NCBI RefSeq assembly: GCF_033568475.1
Contig: NW_027331831.1
Location: 12,834,001-12,898,000 of the forward strand
Source: Henckelia pumila
Taxonomy: Eukaryota; Streptophyta; Magnoliopsida; Lamiales; Gesneriaceae
Direction of reading: 5' to 3'
Length of the DNA stretch: 64,000 nucleotides
Position numbers and translations under genes: made by a program. This document shows, in pieces, positions 46,562-58,831 of the stretch. Position 1 is the first letter of the stretch. Each line of letters begins with the position of its first letter. A model generated the notes under the pieces. It was not told the DNA's origin. It ran no database searches and worked only from the letters and a program-made list of their open reading frames with translations.

Positions 46562-49500
46562 TTAGGCTGTACATACTTGATTCCCAGTCTCACTTGAGTC
46601 GACAACAGACGAAGATGGTGATGATACTGACTTCCCCTTGACATCAGATGAGCCCTGATCCATTGTTTTATCACCATTTGACGCCTGTAGGTGCTGGAGC
46701 TGCTGTTGAAGAAACTGCCAAGAGAAAAAGGATGTAAAATAAACAATAACATGGCGACAATTCTGCAAAAATTATGTATTATTAAATCACGATGCAGCAT
46801 TATGTAAGAAAATATTGTTTATGGTCAAGTTGTCTCGAGCCGGTAGCACAATAAGCAATCGATATCGAGATAGTATAATCTTTACAGGAATAAAGAGAAA
46901 AAAGGTAGCATAATTTTAACAAGTACACTCTATTTTTTATTCAACTCATCTTCCAGTCCAACAATAAAAAAAACACATGCATACAGACTAAAAAAGACCA
47001 CCGATTTACAACATTGATTTGCTGCACCTTTGTAGCATGAAGAGACTGGATATTTTTAAATTTTGCTCATGAAAATAAAAGATACCTCAATCTGATTCTC
47101 AATCATTTTCATTTGTAAATCTACTGGTGCCTCTGTTGCGCTTCCTGTCCCAACTTGCCCCTTAAAACCAAGAAACTGCGAAGGGACAAAAGTGCATTGT
47201 GGTGACTGAGCAAAGGTTGTGTTTAAAAACTGATACTGTTGAGGCAGTCCACTTGTAGAAGCTCCAGAAGCATCAGTTGCCATTACCGTGCTGCTAGAAT
47301 GTTCAAACGTTTGAGGAAGTAAAGCATATCCAGGCGACCTGCAAGAAGTCAACATTTAATGCAGTGTTCTAGATACTCCCTCTTTTAGCATTAGAAAAAC
47401 AATGACAAAAAAGCAAGCTTGAGATCAGCCATGAATATCAAAGGAAAGATGATCTCCAGATTATGCGTCATAACAACACCACAGCTCCAGAACAGATTTT
47501 TCACAACAACTTAACCAATAGAACTAACACTTGGGTGTGATTATCCTCTCTAGAGTTATCAATATAAAGTAAGGATGATTGATGATTCGAAGCAAATTGT
47601 CATAAATTATATGGCAATAATTGCAATAGAATAGCCAGACCAGAAGAACGAAAGAATTTCTGAAACCCATCGTGCCTTCCAAGTTGTCATCACATATAAT
47701 GATTTTAAGAAGAAATAAGCATAATCCAAGAAAATTAAGTCGAAAAACATAAATGATAAAACACTTGAAAAAGGTGCGTACCACATTAATGTATTTGGAG
47801 AAGGATAAACAAAAGATTTCTCATATATTGCTGCGGCAGCAGCAGCAGCTTGAAGTCTAGCCTGATGTTGGCTGACATTATCATTTGCCACACCATCACC
47901 AGCAGGAGATGTTTGAGAGGAAGAACCAGATGCACTGACACCTGGGTCCCACAAACTGTGTTAGCCCGAATCTTGGCAAAATCAGGACAACATATGAAGG
48001 AAATTTGGCAATGCTTTCAAGATAAGAAAGATTAACTTACTTTTCCATGAAAATACCAAGCAAAATCACAAAATTCAACCACGACGACTTAATTCATGAC
48101 ACGTGCTCAAAGGTAATAAAGCTATCGAGACTAACATTAACGGTAGGAATATCATACCTTGCTGATGGCCATCTGCCCTTGATCCAGAGGTAGATGTCCC
48201 ATTCTCGGAAGGTACAACTAGAGCTCTGCAAGTAGGGCACGTGTTTTGTCTTTCTAACCACGATCTCAGGCAGTGTACGTGGAAAAGATGCCCACAAAGA
48301 AGTTTCTTGGCTGTAGTCATCTCCTCACGACATATGATGCAGGTAGCATCGCTTCTGCATACATATGCCCAGTAGAAAGAAATGTGAAAATATCAAGAGA
48401 GCCAAATAGAAGTTTGAATTGAATAAAAATGTGTACGCGCTGAGTTCTTCAGAGGTTGCATCTGGAAATCGATCGTTCATATTAGAAGTGATCTTTCGGT
48501 AGCGTATGTAATCAGCTACACGGATTTTAAAGTTTCGGAAGGTCTCATAAAGTTCTCGGATCAAGTGAAGAGGCACGCCATAGTTCCTAGGGTTTAGAAA
48601 GTGAACAAAAACTTAAAGACAAATCAGAACATTTTTCGAATTGCAGAAGCACCTAGATCAAATCAAGCTCAAGATGATCATTTGGACAAGTGGAATAAAA
48701 GAATCCTCAATGTTCATGACAATAAATAATCCATTTCAAGAAAGTAGATTAATAGGAAAGTGTTTAATTATCGAGGATTATGATGAAAACAATGTTAAAA
48801 TATACTAACAGCACTTTGGAACCAATAACATGGCATGCATAAACTACTGCGACTCAGTAGCAAAAATAACAGCTCGTATTTGGACGGAGCCTCGATTTAC
48901 CAATTATTTTTCAAAAGCATAAAATCACGCAATGCAGAAAATAATAGGATGTGCGAGGCTGCAAGCAGGAACAAAAATGAAATTCAGCACATCAGAAAAT
49001 GCTAAATGTACCCTAATCAACCCAGGAGAAAGATTTAGCTGGAAGGTTACTCACACAAAAATGACAAGGAAGAAACACATGTACATAGTCAAGTGGAGCA
49101 AGTCACGGACAAGCTCCAAGTAAAAGGTGTAGACAGCCTTCTTTTCCCATTGTCCTTCCATTAGCATGTCACTGACGTAGAATACATATTTGATGAAGGT
49201 TGATACAGTTGTTGTGGCCAATATCATGTATCTGAGATGAAACAATGATTTTCAAATAACAACATTAAGAGTAAAAAAAATCAGTGAGACAACAAAAAAC
49301 ACAAAACTTACTCGAACGAAAAAAAGAGTGAAACTGAGGCCTGTCTTGTTTCCAACAAATATTTTACCGAATTGTAAAGAAAGATACTGTCAATGATGAG
49401 GAGGAATCCCAAAAACGATACGATGCGAATATGAGATCTCAGTGGTACAGATGGAGTAGTTTCAATGTATTCAACCCTCTTTTGGGCCAACCAATGCAAA

Positions 49501-49844
49501 GATTTGATCAGAAGTAAAGCTGTCACCATCCCAAGAAAGGTAACTGAAAAATCTTGTCTGAAAATAGTAATTGCAAAAAGTATTTCCATGATTTCCCGCC
49601 AAGACTGCTCATTCAGCCTTTCAATTTCAGCTTCTCGGAGTGAACCCAGGAAGATTTTCTTGGTCAATTGCCACAAAATACACATAATCACCAGACCCAT
49701 ATTCAAAAGAAGCACCAAACTGATCTTCGAGGTTGACAAGTAAACCATTGCAGGATAAAAATGACCTCTGCTGTTGAAGGAATGGTAAATAACAGCCAAT
49801 GTAGCTATTAAGCTAAGCCCCGCATAGGTTCTCAACTTCATCAT
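46562..49844 (-). CDS. HRD1: HRD1-like ER membrane RING-H2 E3 ubiquitin ligase, 540 residues
   Basis: This is the core ubiquitin ligase of ER-associated degradation: it sits in the ER membrane, forms the retrotranslocation channel and ubiquitinates misfolded proteins. Coding exons in transcript order are 49844-49312, 49231-49055, 48586-48437, 48354-48158, 47941-47782, 47338-47086 and 46714-46562; all are GT-AG, 1623 nt, in frame. The N terminus (LRTYAGLSLIATLAVIYHSF) and the hydrophobic helices up to about residue 235 are the multi-pass domain. VYLSTSKISLVLLLNMGLV, FAITIFRQDFS and WLAQKRVEYIETTPS are family hallmarks. RING-H2 occupies about residues 292-329: CIIC, CGHLFH, HC, CPTC, with all zinc ligands present. 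The tail is Ser/Ala/Gln-rich with a coiled coil (LQQQLQHLQ) and ends GNQVCTA. The first of two adjacent Met codons is taken as start. It appears functional. Confidence 0.95.
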
Positions 49845-50730
49845 CTTGATTTGTTCCCTGTCGACCACAATCCATCAATTAAATCCAACTAGTATCTGAC
49901 AAAAGTTTCTAATTTTTTTACCATGTACATTAAAGTCTCATTAGATTCACAGTTTTATAAAACTACTGAAATGATATCGATCAAATATAATGTTACAACT
50001 TTTTGAGAATTGATTTCAGTTTTTGACAATCTAAATTGGAGGCCCCAGCAATTTCTCTTATCAAGGATCAAAACAATAAATTCAATTTTCAAGCAGCTAG
50101 CACCATAATAAATTGGAAATCAGATAGTAATAAAGTGAAAAAAATGCGAATCACAAAACAAATACTGCCAATATGAAGGAGACAAACAGAAAATGCAACA
50201 AATTCACACATCTGATTAAACGCATATAACAAAAAAAGCCCACTACCTCCAACAAAACCCTAAACGTCTTTGAAATGCACACGCGCGCACACACACGACC
50301 TCAGCAAATATGCAAGAGAACCCTAAAAATCAAGTCAAAACTATTATAGGGGAAAATCACAATGCTGACGACCAATTCAAGGACTTGAATCACATATATG
50401 CATCAAAACTCAGACAAACAAGCAGACGCCCGAGCCAATATCCCGATCAAAAGAAACGGACATCAATTTTAACGAAAAAATGTCTAGCAAAACAATAACA
50501 ACGCCGCCGCATAATACACCTTCAAATTCAGGAAAAGATGCAGATTCTAACGGTGAAATTTACCCGGTAGCGGGAGCAATTCGGATCAATCAAGTGGCGA
50601 GAATTGTTTCCTGTTTTCGTGGCTCGGTTCGAATTTATGACGCTGGTTGAACTTTCAGCTGAGTTGCTTGTTTTGGAGTCGCTGATTGGTTGGTACACGT
50701 CAATCTTCAACGGAACAAAGCCCATTCACT
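49845..50730 (-). other. HRD1 5' UTR intron and non-coding first exon
   Basis: On the minus strand an acceptor (gtcgacag|ggaacaaatcaag) lies just 5' of the HRD1 ATG, so the leader is spliced. A good donor, taccgg|gtaaattt, is at about 50563, giving an intron of about 0.7 kb (roughly 49859-50563) and a non-coding exon extending up to about 50700. The intron is AT-rich without genes. TGGGCC/TGGGCT site-II-like words cluster at about 50745-50910, in the presumed promoter. Confidence 0.5.
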
Positions 50731-51331
50731 TCCTTAATCATACGTGGGCCTCAGTTTCAGCCCAATTCAAAACAGGCTAGTAAGCCGGGCCGATATATCA
50801 TTTCGGAATCGGAAAATTGTCCAGCTAATTATGTGGCTGGACGAGTGTTTGGGAGATTGGGAACACTCACTTAAATTGTATGGGTTGGGCTAGACTGGGC
50901 TGGGCTGTGAAGTTGTCGTCTCAACCCAATTGTTTTATGTTGGTGATGTATCTAATTTATTTTTGGCAGCTTTACTTTATGTGTTGTATGTTTAACTCGG
51001 TTACTTATCGAAAATAATGGAATAAATTAAATTTATTCCAAGCAAGCCAAATTGACTAATTTTTAATCGAAATCAAATAACAGAAACCGAATTAAAATCA
51101 TTTGTTTCGATAAATAAATAGATCGTTCAAAATTGGAAAGAAATCGAAATATTATACAATTTGAATTACGAAGGATGATTGAGGAAATTGGAACTTTGCA
51201 TCGGTAATGTTGCGTTTGGATTGATTATATAATTTTAAATGTATATAAATGTATTTTTATTTTTTAGGACATTAAGACTGTAAACTTCAAATCCACCACT
51301 GGTGTGTTTATATGATATTTCATGTTTATTA

Positions 51332-51371
<40 letters not shown>

Positions 51372-51727
51372 TTAATATGATATTAGTTCGGATAGCTCAG
51401 TTTTTGAAAAAAATATATTAATTGATGGCTTGAATTTCTAGCCCGTGTAGACTGATAATCTTGGCTCCGCCATTGAATTCACCCAATAATGATATCATTT
51501 GAATTCATTTTACTTTATATTACTAATGTGTAAATTAGTAAATTGAATTTAAGATTTGCTATATTGTTTCATTGTAAACAATAAAACCATAAGCGGAGTG
51601 CACCTTAATGAAAATATAAGGTAATAGTGGATATAATGTGAAATTCATTCATATGATCATATATTTATTGTTCACAGTGAAACAATATATCAGATTTTAA
51701 ACCCACGTCTTATTTATTTATACATCA
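50731..51727. other. HRD1 promoter region and intergenic DNA
   Basis: Repeated gggctgggctg / ttgggctagac words at 50880-50910 are compatible with site II promoter elements. Further right is AT-rich, including an (AT)n tract at about 51333-51369. Around 51440-51475 is a short hAT-like relic (cttggctccgcc). No coding sequence is recognised. Confidence 0.4.
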
Positions 51728-52856
51728 AGGCTACGTTTGGTACCTCATATTAGGTAGGATAGTGGGTTATAAAATAAGTTATATCGCGTTTGGTATATTT
51801 TTTGGTAAACCAACCTAATAAAACCTACAATGGATTGAGCTAGATAAATAAAAGGTTAACTAAACCCTTGCAACACCCATGTATTAAGAATCCCTCTTTC
51901 AATCTTATTCTCACTTTTCATGAATACCCCCAATCTAGTCGCCTCTTATTTCGGACAATTGCTCACGATAAGATCCAAGCTTGATAGATAAATTTCTGAC
52001 GTTTTATTTTACGATTGCGTTTTAGAAAAAATCCAGAAATTGGAGGAAGCTTGGTGTGTCGGTAATCTTGCTTATCTTTGTCCGCATCTTTATTTTGAAT
52101 CTTTTATTGAGGAAATCGAATTTCTTACCTTTTTTTAATTAGAAATCAGTTGCAAAAAGTCGTGCTTCCATTATTCGTAGATATAACATTTGTTCTTCTT
52201 TTAGTTTTTGGTGATTTCTTTTAACTACTTTTCACCATTATGAGCGAGAGTGGTGTACAAAACATTTGCTAACCCCAAACGTGCAACAAATTTGTTGCAT
52301 GAGCATTAAAAACGTTTACCACGTACAAGCAACAACAATATCAATAATGTCTTGTAAGATGTCCGTTTAATAGTTTGGCCAGGACACTAATGTCTTTGTA
52401 TTTGTTTTTTATCTGTTATATATGTACATATATTTCATCAAAGCGTTAATTATATCATGATGTTCTTGAAGGCTGGGAATGAAGTTTGTGAAGGAATGAG
52501 ATTGACAGAGTTATTTTTGGTTGTGTACTATCCTTAAAACTTTTCATCATAATAAAGTACAATACTTGTTCACTTTTAAATACCATTTCATGTTGTTTCA
52601 ATTGCAAAAATCACTTGATGCCTTTAGGAAACAGCTGCACCAAATTTGTAGAATTTTGTAACCATGTTCAAAGATGTTGCAAATAATGATATTTGTTTCT
52701 TGCTTGTGTTGACATAGTTATTTCAAACGTCTCTTGGTTTTTGGAAATGTATAAGATAAAAAGTTCATTTCAGAATTAAATATTAACCAAATTTGGTGTT
52801 TACGCCCGCTTTGTTGACCAAGTTTTGAAATGTTTTAGTGTCATGTATCTTGGAAG

Positions 52857-54208
52857 ATGATCATTAAACATAGGCATGTTGTACTTCTTGTGATGCTGCA
52901 CCAAATCATGTGTCAGTCATTCTTGATTTTGTTACTTTTAAGACAACGTCGGCAAAAAAAAAAACGTGCAAAAATACTGCATGGGATGCATAAAACGGCT
53001 GCCTCGTACAACATGACAGAAAGAATTCATATGCAAATGACTCATTTGCACATGATTATAAACATAGGAGATGTTCATTGCGTGGTGAACTTAAAAATGA
53101 ATAGGAATGCATTTGCACGATGTGTTACTTGCTAACTCATGTTGGAGGTCTAGTTGAGTTTAGATATCAGTGTATCAAAGAGAAGGTCACAATGTTTTTG
53201 TCTATATTGGCTCATCACAAGAAAAATCGAGTGGTTAGTCACAACTATGTACGTAGTGTACATACAATCAGCACTCATTTCCATGAAGTACTCCGATCAA
53301 TTCTCATGTTACATCTTATACTATTGGTTAAACCATATCCTGTTAATGCCACCTGCACTAACGAGTGTTGGAAATGGTTCAAGGTAACCGTCGAATTTGT
53401 TGAACTACTTGTAAAAAAAAGGTCCAATGCAATTACTAATTTTTACAAATTGTGATTGTACAGGAATGTCTTGGTATGCTGGACTGAACGTATGTCAGTG
53501 TACATGTAACAACAATCGAACATGCATGATATATAACAAGAAAAAGTACAATTTAAGTGAACATTCTTGGGGTTTGTGACCGTGACATGAAGTTCATATA
53601 TGCACTTACGGGGTGGGAGGGATCTGCAGCAGATGCTAGAGTTATTCGGAATGCCTTGACCGGTGACGACATATTTAAAGTTCCAAGAGGTTGTTCACAA
53701 TCTGACTTACTGCTTCTTATATTAATTATTTAATGGTGACATAATAAGTTTCTGCTTATCTTTAGGTTGTTATTATCTATGTGACAATGGATATGCCAAC
53801 GTCGAGGGATTTTTGACTCCTTACAGGCAAGTACGTTATCATAGGAATTCTTGGGGAAACCGTGCAATTGGTCCACAAAATTATAAGGAGTTATTCAATT
53901 GGAGACACTCTCAAGCTCGAAATGCGATCGAAAGAGCCTGCGGATTGCTGAAAAAACAATGGGTCATACTACGAAGTCCTTCTTTCTATCCATTGAAAAC
54001 ACAAAGCAGAATCACATTGACTTGTATGTTGTTGCATAACTTCATCAGGACTGAAATGCCCGATGATCTCATTGAAGAACTGAACGACGAGGTTGTCAGT
54101 CCGAGCCATGAGTTATAAGACGACTTCATCAACAGCTTTGAATCATCAGATGTTTGGGATATATGGAGGGAGAACCTTGCTATGTCGATGTGGAATAATT
54201 TCAATTAA
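52857..54208 (+). pseudogene. PIF/Harbinger (HARBI1/ALP1-like) DDE transposase
   Basis: The N-terminal helical part reads LTHVGGLVEFRYQCIKEK and VTMFLSILAHHKKNRVVS (about 53125-53240), then HEVLRSILMLHLILLVKP and CWKWFK. An intron follows (about 53382-53462). The next exon has CLGMLD-stop-TYVSV, where the first catalytic Asp lies beside a premature [29 protein letters not shown] carries the second Asp. After another short intron (about 53692-53765) come YYLCDNGYANVEGFLTPY, the ELFNWRHSQARNAIERACGLLK block with the catalytic Glu, and HNFIRTEMP. DDE residues remain readable, but stops (including one after the ITRKS-like segment near 53548) disable it. In intact elements it excises and inserts DNA with TTA/TAA duplications. 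Confidence 0.85.
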
Positions 54209-54477
54209 AAAACTCAAGTTGTTGTACTTATTTCGTATTAATTTTTGAGTGAATGTACTAATTGCATTTCATGATTTTAAATTTCCAAATTTTTCAATGT
54301 AATTGCATTGTATGGTATTTCGGTGTTGATTAATTCCACTGGATTGTTGAATGTATATTAATTTTTTTTATATTTAAAATGTGTTTGTTAGTAAAATTTT
54401 TAGGATATGAATTCACCTTTGGATTTTATTTCAGGCAGTAATAGGACAACAACATCGACAAGTTCATAATAATAGAA

Positions 54478-55333
54478 AGCGGAGCAACTGCTGGGAGCTG
54501 TGTAGGCAAGGACAAGACTGATAAGACTAGACGCACTTGGAGTGAACGTTAAAAAAAAGAGGTTTTGATACAAGAACTGAAATAGGCTTCCATAGAAGGT
54601 TGGAAGAGTGGCAACGAATTTCGCTCGTGATACTTGGGTTTTTTCAAAAATTGTTTGAAAGCAGCATTCCCCGAAGCAAATTTGCGTGGAAATCCCTATA
54701 TTAACTCTAAAGTTCACGTGTGGAAGAAACTGTATGGTGCTCTGGTGGCCATATTAAGTAAAAGTGGAGTCGGTTTAAATGACACCGAAAAGACAATTGA
54801 AGCTTCAACCGACATATGTAAAGCACTTATTAAGATAGTTATTTGAAATTAATGTCATTTCTTGTAACAAATGGCAATTCATTTTGTTGTTTTATTTTTT
54901 GTTCGTAGGCAGACCACAACGTACGTACACTTAGACACAAGCGGTGGATCTATTACCATGATTGGGCAAAAATATTTGGAAACGATCGGGAAAACGGCGA
55001 TAAACATGATCACTTCGTCTCTACAGTTCAAGAAGTCCTTGCGATGACACCTGATGTACCAAACAATACAGGGATGAGCCTGGAGGATTAGTTTGATGTT
55101 GATGGGAGAGCTGTTGAGTTGACGTCTATATCTGTTACACCCTCATCCATACCAACATTTGTTGGAAAAAAAGGGTAAGAAACGTAAGCAAATAGACGAT
55201 GATGATGATTCGATTGTAGAAGCCATGACTAATTTTGTTGTCATTACCAATGATACAATGAAGGACCTTATCAAAGAATTGGCAACAGAGAAACAGGCGA
55301 ATGAGGAAAAGATGTCTATTCTGCAAGACAATG
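54478..55333 (+). pseudogene. Harbinger-associated Myb/SANT-like protein
   Basis: Reading through stops gives RTWSEREK, then GWKSGNEFR..YLGFFKNCLKAAFPEANLRGNPYINSKV and HVWKKLYGALVAILSKSGVGL, the Myb/SANT-like (Myb_DNA-bind_3) domain. After an intron (about 54838-54909) come DHNVRTLRHKRWIYYHDWAKIFGNDRENG, an acidic stretch (DDDDDS) after KKRKQ, and a helical tail (TNDTMKDLIKELATEKQANEEK). This is the usual accessory protein that binds transposon ends and partners the transposase. Several stops and a frameshift near 55170 break it, and the Gypsy LTR removes its end. Confidence 0.75.
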
Positions 55334-56850
55334 TGTAACGCCTAAAATCCAATCTACTAAATCGCATGCATAAAATTAAATAAATATTATGATTATTATT
55401 TTTAAGTTTAATTGATTTAAATTATTTATTTGATTTATGTTTTATAAAATGTTAATTATATATCTAAATGATTTTATTGTACAACTTATTTATTTTAATG
55501 ATTTTAAAGGTTTGACCTTGCTTACTTAAATGATTTTAATTATCCAACTTATTTATTTAAAATGACTTAAGTTTATCGCTTAGTTATTTAAATTATTTTA
55601 AATGTCTAGCTTATTTATTTAGATGCTTTTAATTTTCCAACTGGTTTTAAAGAGTTTTAATTTTCTTGTGTATTTATTTACATGACTTTTATATGTTCAT
55701 CTACTTTATTTAAATTAATTTGATCGCTCCGTTTAGTATTTAAATTATTTAATTTTCTATGTGACATCAAGATGTTTAAGTATTGATTTTAAAATAATTC
55801 TTGAGTTTCATTATTTCAAGGTCGACGAGGGGAGCCGAGAATGTTGAGGTATATTTTATTTAAAGATTTTAAATCCTTAAATTTGAGTAAAGTAGATAAA
55901 ACTTCATTTTAAGGATTTTTGAGTAGCCATAATTATTTTAACAAGACTTGCAAGGTTTATTTAATTACCTTCAAAATTAGTATTTTAAAACCAGATAGAT
56001 ATTATTTAATTCATTTCAACTTGCAATTTTCAAAGAAAATGATTTTAAAATAAATGTTGTGGTGTTGTGTAGTAGTTGTTATTTTCAAAGTAACACTTTT
56101 ATTATTTTAAAGGTAGAAACTCCTATACACACACACTTATACCCATTAATTAAACCATCATCACTTAACCCTAGGATTTAATTTATGTTTTTTCCCTTCT
56201 CTCCCCAACTCCCCATTCACATCTCTCCCCTTCCCCCAAACACTAGCGCCGCCCCTTGCTTTCTCTTCCATTGACCGCCGCCCTCCTCCTCCCCTAACCG
56301 GCCGGAGCTCCGAGCTACTCAAGGAAATCACCTCCCTCTTCTCTCCTCTTGGTTGTGGCTTGGGTGTAGGTATTTTATTCAAAAATTAAGGCAAGTATAC
56401 TCCTCCTTTTTCTCATCAAGCAAGCCTATTATGTTGTGTTCTTATTATTATAGCTAGGATTCGAATTCCACCTTGATTGAGCTAGGGTTTCAAATTTATT
56501 TTTACATTTTCAGTAAATTCTCATGTGATTTTAAAAATATGATGGTGTTTTATGCTGATTTTTTAGTTATGTCGAAGGTGTTTAAATGATTTATGCATAT
56601 ATGATGTTATTTCAAAATTTTGGTGCCATTTTTTTGAGGATTTATGCCGATTTTCAAATATGTGCTTATATGATGGTGAAGGGGTTGTTTTAGTTAGGTT
56701 GTTGTGCTTGCATTGAGGTAGTTTGAATGTGGTTGGAGTGTTTTAAGTGTTGAGGGAAGAGGCTGAAATAATTTGGGGCTAAGGGTGTGGGGCCTCGGGT
56801 TGCTAATCTCATTATTGGGAAAATTAGTAATTAAACATCATTAATTAAAC
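55334..56850 (+). mobile_element. Gypsy LTR (Tekay-like), plus strand, partial or solo
   Basis: It begins TGTAACGCCTAAAATCC within the Harbinger Myb-like gene, similar in start and general layout to the LTR at 59579 (TGTAACACCC ... cgcatgcat). A GC-rich, pyrimidine-rich stretch at 56190-56310 is the usual transcribed leader part of such LTRs. No PBS or internal domain follows; instead the sequence passes into an LTR of opposite orientation around 56850. The exact right boundary is not resolved. Confidence 0.6.
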
Positions 56851-58553
56851 AAGTTAGATGAAAGATCAAACAATTTTTTTATTTTTTTTTATAACAAGGG
56901 GTGCGCTCGAGCGGCACTTTTTGGCTGCGCAAGTCTCCAACCTTCGGGTTAGGGAGATTAGGGTTGCGCACGAGCTGCCATAAAGTGCAGCTCGGGCCTT
57001 CCCTGAGCAGATTCATAATCTGTTTTTAGCAGCTCATGGTTTGATCTTGCAACCTCTTCACTTCATGCTCTTTTGGTTCTAAAACATGTTAATTAAAATC
57101 TGAAACATGCATTGACATAAAACTCAAGTTGACAAACATATTTACAAGCTTTAGTTACATCAAACTAGAAGTCTAAAATACATCAAAACCAACTACACAT
57201 AAGTTCAACATGTATTCTCCCAACTATAATAAGTTCATGACTTCTAACAAAACATAACAAAGAGCTCAATTCATAACTTCGACTACAACCCAAAACACCA
57301 CATGCTAAGTCTCTCGATCATCATCTCTTACGGTTGTCTTTGACCCGTTCCAGCCCCTCCTATTGTCATGCACACATACAAAACAAGACAATAGCCGGAG
57401 AGACTCCGGTGAGAATATAATTCCCAGTATAAAAGACATATACATGCAATATCAACATATATCAACTTCAGGATATAAAGAATAAATTGCATAAATCGTA
57501 AACAAACTTTGTTCTTGAGATTTAAAGACGCTCCAGGCCTCAAGATTTTAATAAAATCTTGGTGTTGAGATTTAAAGCCGCTCCAGGCCTCAAGACTCGT
57601 ATCTAATCTTGGATTGAGTTTTAAAGCTACTCCAGGCCTCAAGATTCATATCTGAACCATGGATGGATCCATTTTCGATAGTCATATTTGATACGACAAC
57701 ACTATGACTTCAGTTATAATATAAAGATCCACTACCTGTGATGGATCAACAATTCAAGTTCTAAAACACAAACATAAAATATAAAGTATGTGATTTCTTC
57801 GGGAATACTCAAGAACGTCCGTCTCGAGTATCAAATCCCTTCTATCGATATCATCTTATACCTTTCTTTTCTTTGAATTGTAGATGCTTCAAGTCTTGAA
57901 AATCTACAAAAAAAACTCATAACAACATCTATTCAAACTCACAACTCAATCTTCAATACCAAAACAACTTCAAACCTTGTTCACTTCTTAACCGATTCAA
58001 ATACGGAATTCCCGAAGTCGATGTCCCTTGATACAAATCTGAAATAGCACATAAATATTCCAAGAACATTGGCAAGGAACTAAATAAATGTCTAGCTCAG
58101 TCAAAACATCACAAGTCTAGCCATTTTCGAATCGGCGTCATAACGACAACAAAACCGGTAACCGAACTTCATTTCTATCAATTCTAACCATCACATACAC
58201 CTCAAATATACCACATATCAGCAAGATATCATCATAAACCATCAAATCTGAAGTATAAGAATCGAACACATGCTGGAAAATCTTAATATTTGAATTTGAT
58301 ATCCGTTCCTCAATCCGACTTCGATACGATAACGCATAGAAACTCAAAAACACATATTCATGCTCGATTCTGATTTCTCCCAACATTCAATTTTCAAAAC
58401 ATGCTGGAACATAAGAAAACTTACACCAAATCATAGCTCGTAGGAAGAGGATCACAACACTATGTCCGGAATTAAATTCGGTTGGCCGGATCAAAAGATA
58501 TCAAGATTTGAAGATGAAATTCCAAGTGAAGAAGAAGGAGCCTCGATTCTGGC
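56850..58553 (-). mobile_element. Gypsy LTR fragment, minus strand
   Basis: On the minus strand the words CGCTCGAGCGCACCCC, GGAGACTTGCGCAGCC, and ATTCTCACCGGAGTCTCTCCGG followed by TATTGTCTTG are typical of plant Gypsy LTRs. It is cut on the right by a Copia LTR at 58554, and it abuts the plus-strand LTR piece on the left. No internal domains are visible. Confidence 0.5.
57511..57657. repeat. Three tandem ~50-bp repeats in the minus-strand LTR
   Basis: The unit gttgagatttaaagccgctccaggcctcaag-type (shared core gctccaggcctcaaga) is repeated three times with small changes. Short tandem repeats of this kind are common in Tekay-type LTRs, and a comparable array lies at 61635-61765 in the neighbouring element. 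Confidence 0.8.
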
Positions 58554-58758
58554 TGTTAGGAATTGATAATTCTGAGGAGAAAATACACCTATTGATAGCA
58601 TAAAATAACTTACTCATTTAAGTTTTGATTTTACTTTAATTAAGGGATTCTCATATATTTTTTAATTGATTTATTCCTTATCTAGAATAGGCAAGATTTT
58701 ATAAATGACTCTATGTATCGTGTAAATCTTTAATGAAAATATAATATTTACATTCACA
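58554..58758 (+). repeat. Copia 5' LTR (second Copia element)
   Basis: About 205 bp from TGTTAGGAATTGATAATTC to ...atttacattcaca, followed by a PBS-like ttgtatcagcc. It lies within the minus-strand Gypsy LTR. The matching 3' LTR would lie beyond the window. Confidence 0.6.
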
Positions 58759-58831
58759 TTGTATCAGCCTAAGCAATTGAAATCCTTAAAACTCTCCTCT
58801 CTCCTATCTCATGTTTGGTCCGGCCCTCTCC

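Larger units (their letters stand above)
51728..55333 (+). mobile_element. PIF/Harbinger transposon, degenerate, right end cut by a Gypsy LTR
   Basis: It contains both genes typical of this superfamily on the same strand: a DDE transposase (52857-54208) and a Myb/SANT-like DNA-binding protein (54478-55333). A candidate 5' end, ggctacgtttggtacctc, starts at about 51728. The right end is not visible because an LTR beginning TGTAACGCC interrupts the Myb-like gene at 55334. About 1.1 kb of leader (51830-52856) has no recognisable coding sequence. Confidence 0.6.

Noticed and set aside
47524-47784. Minus-strand hydrophobic open frame inside an HRD1 intron
   Set aside because: Lies in the intron between coding exons 47782-47941 and 47086-47338, and continues past a good donor site; no family resemblance.
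56161-56382. Minus-strand 73-codon frame rich in Gly/Arg
   Set aside because: It comes from a GC- and pyrimidine-rich LTR leader region; composition alone explains the open frame.
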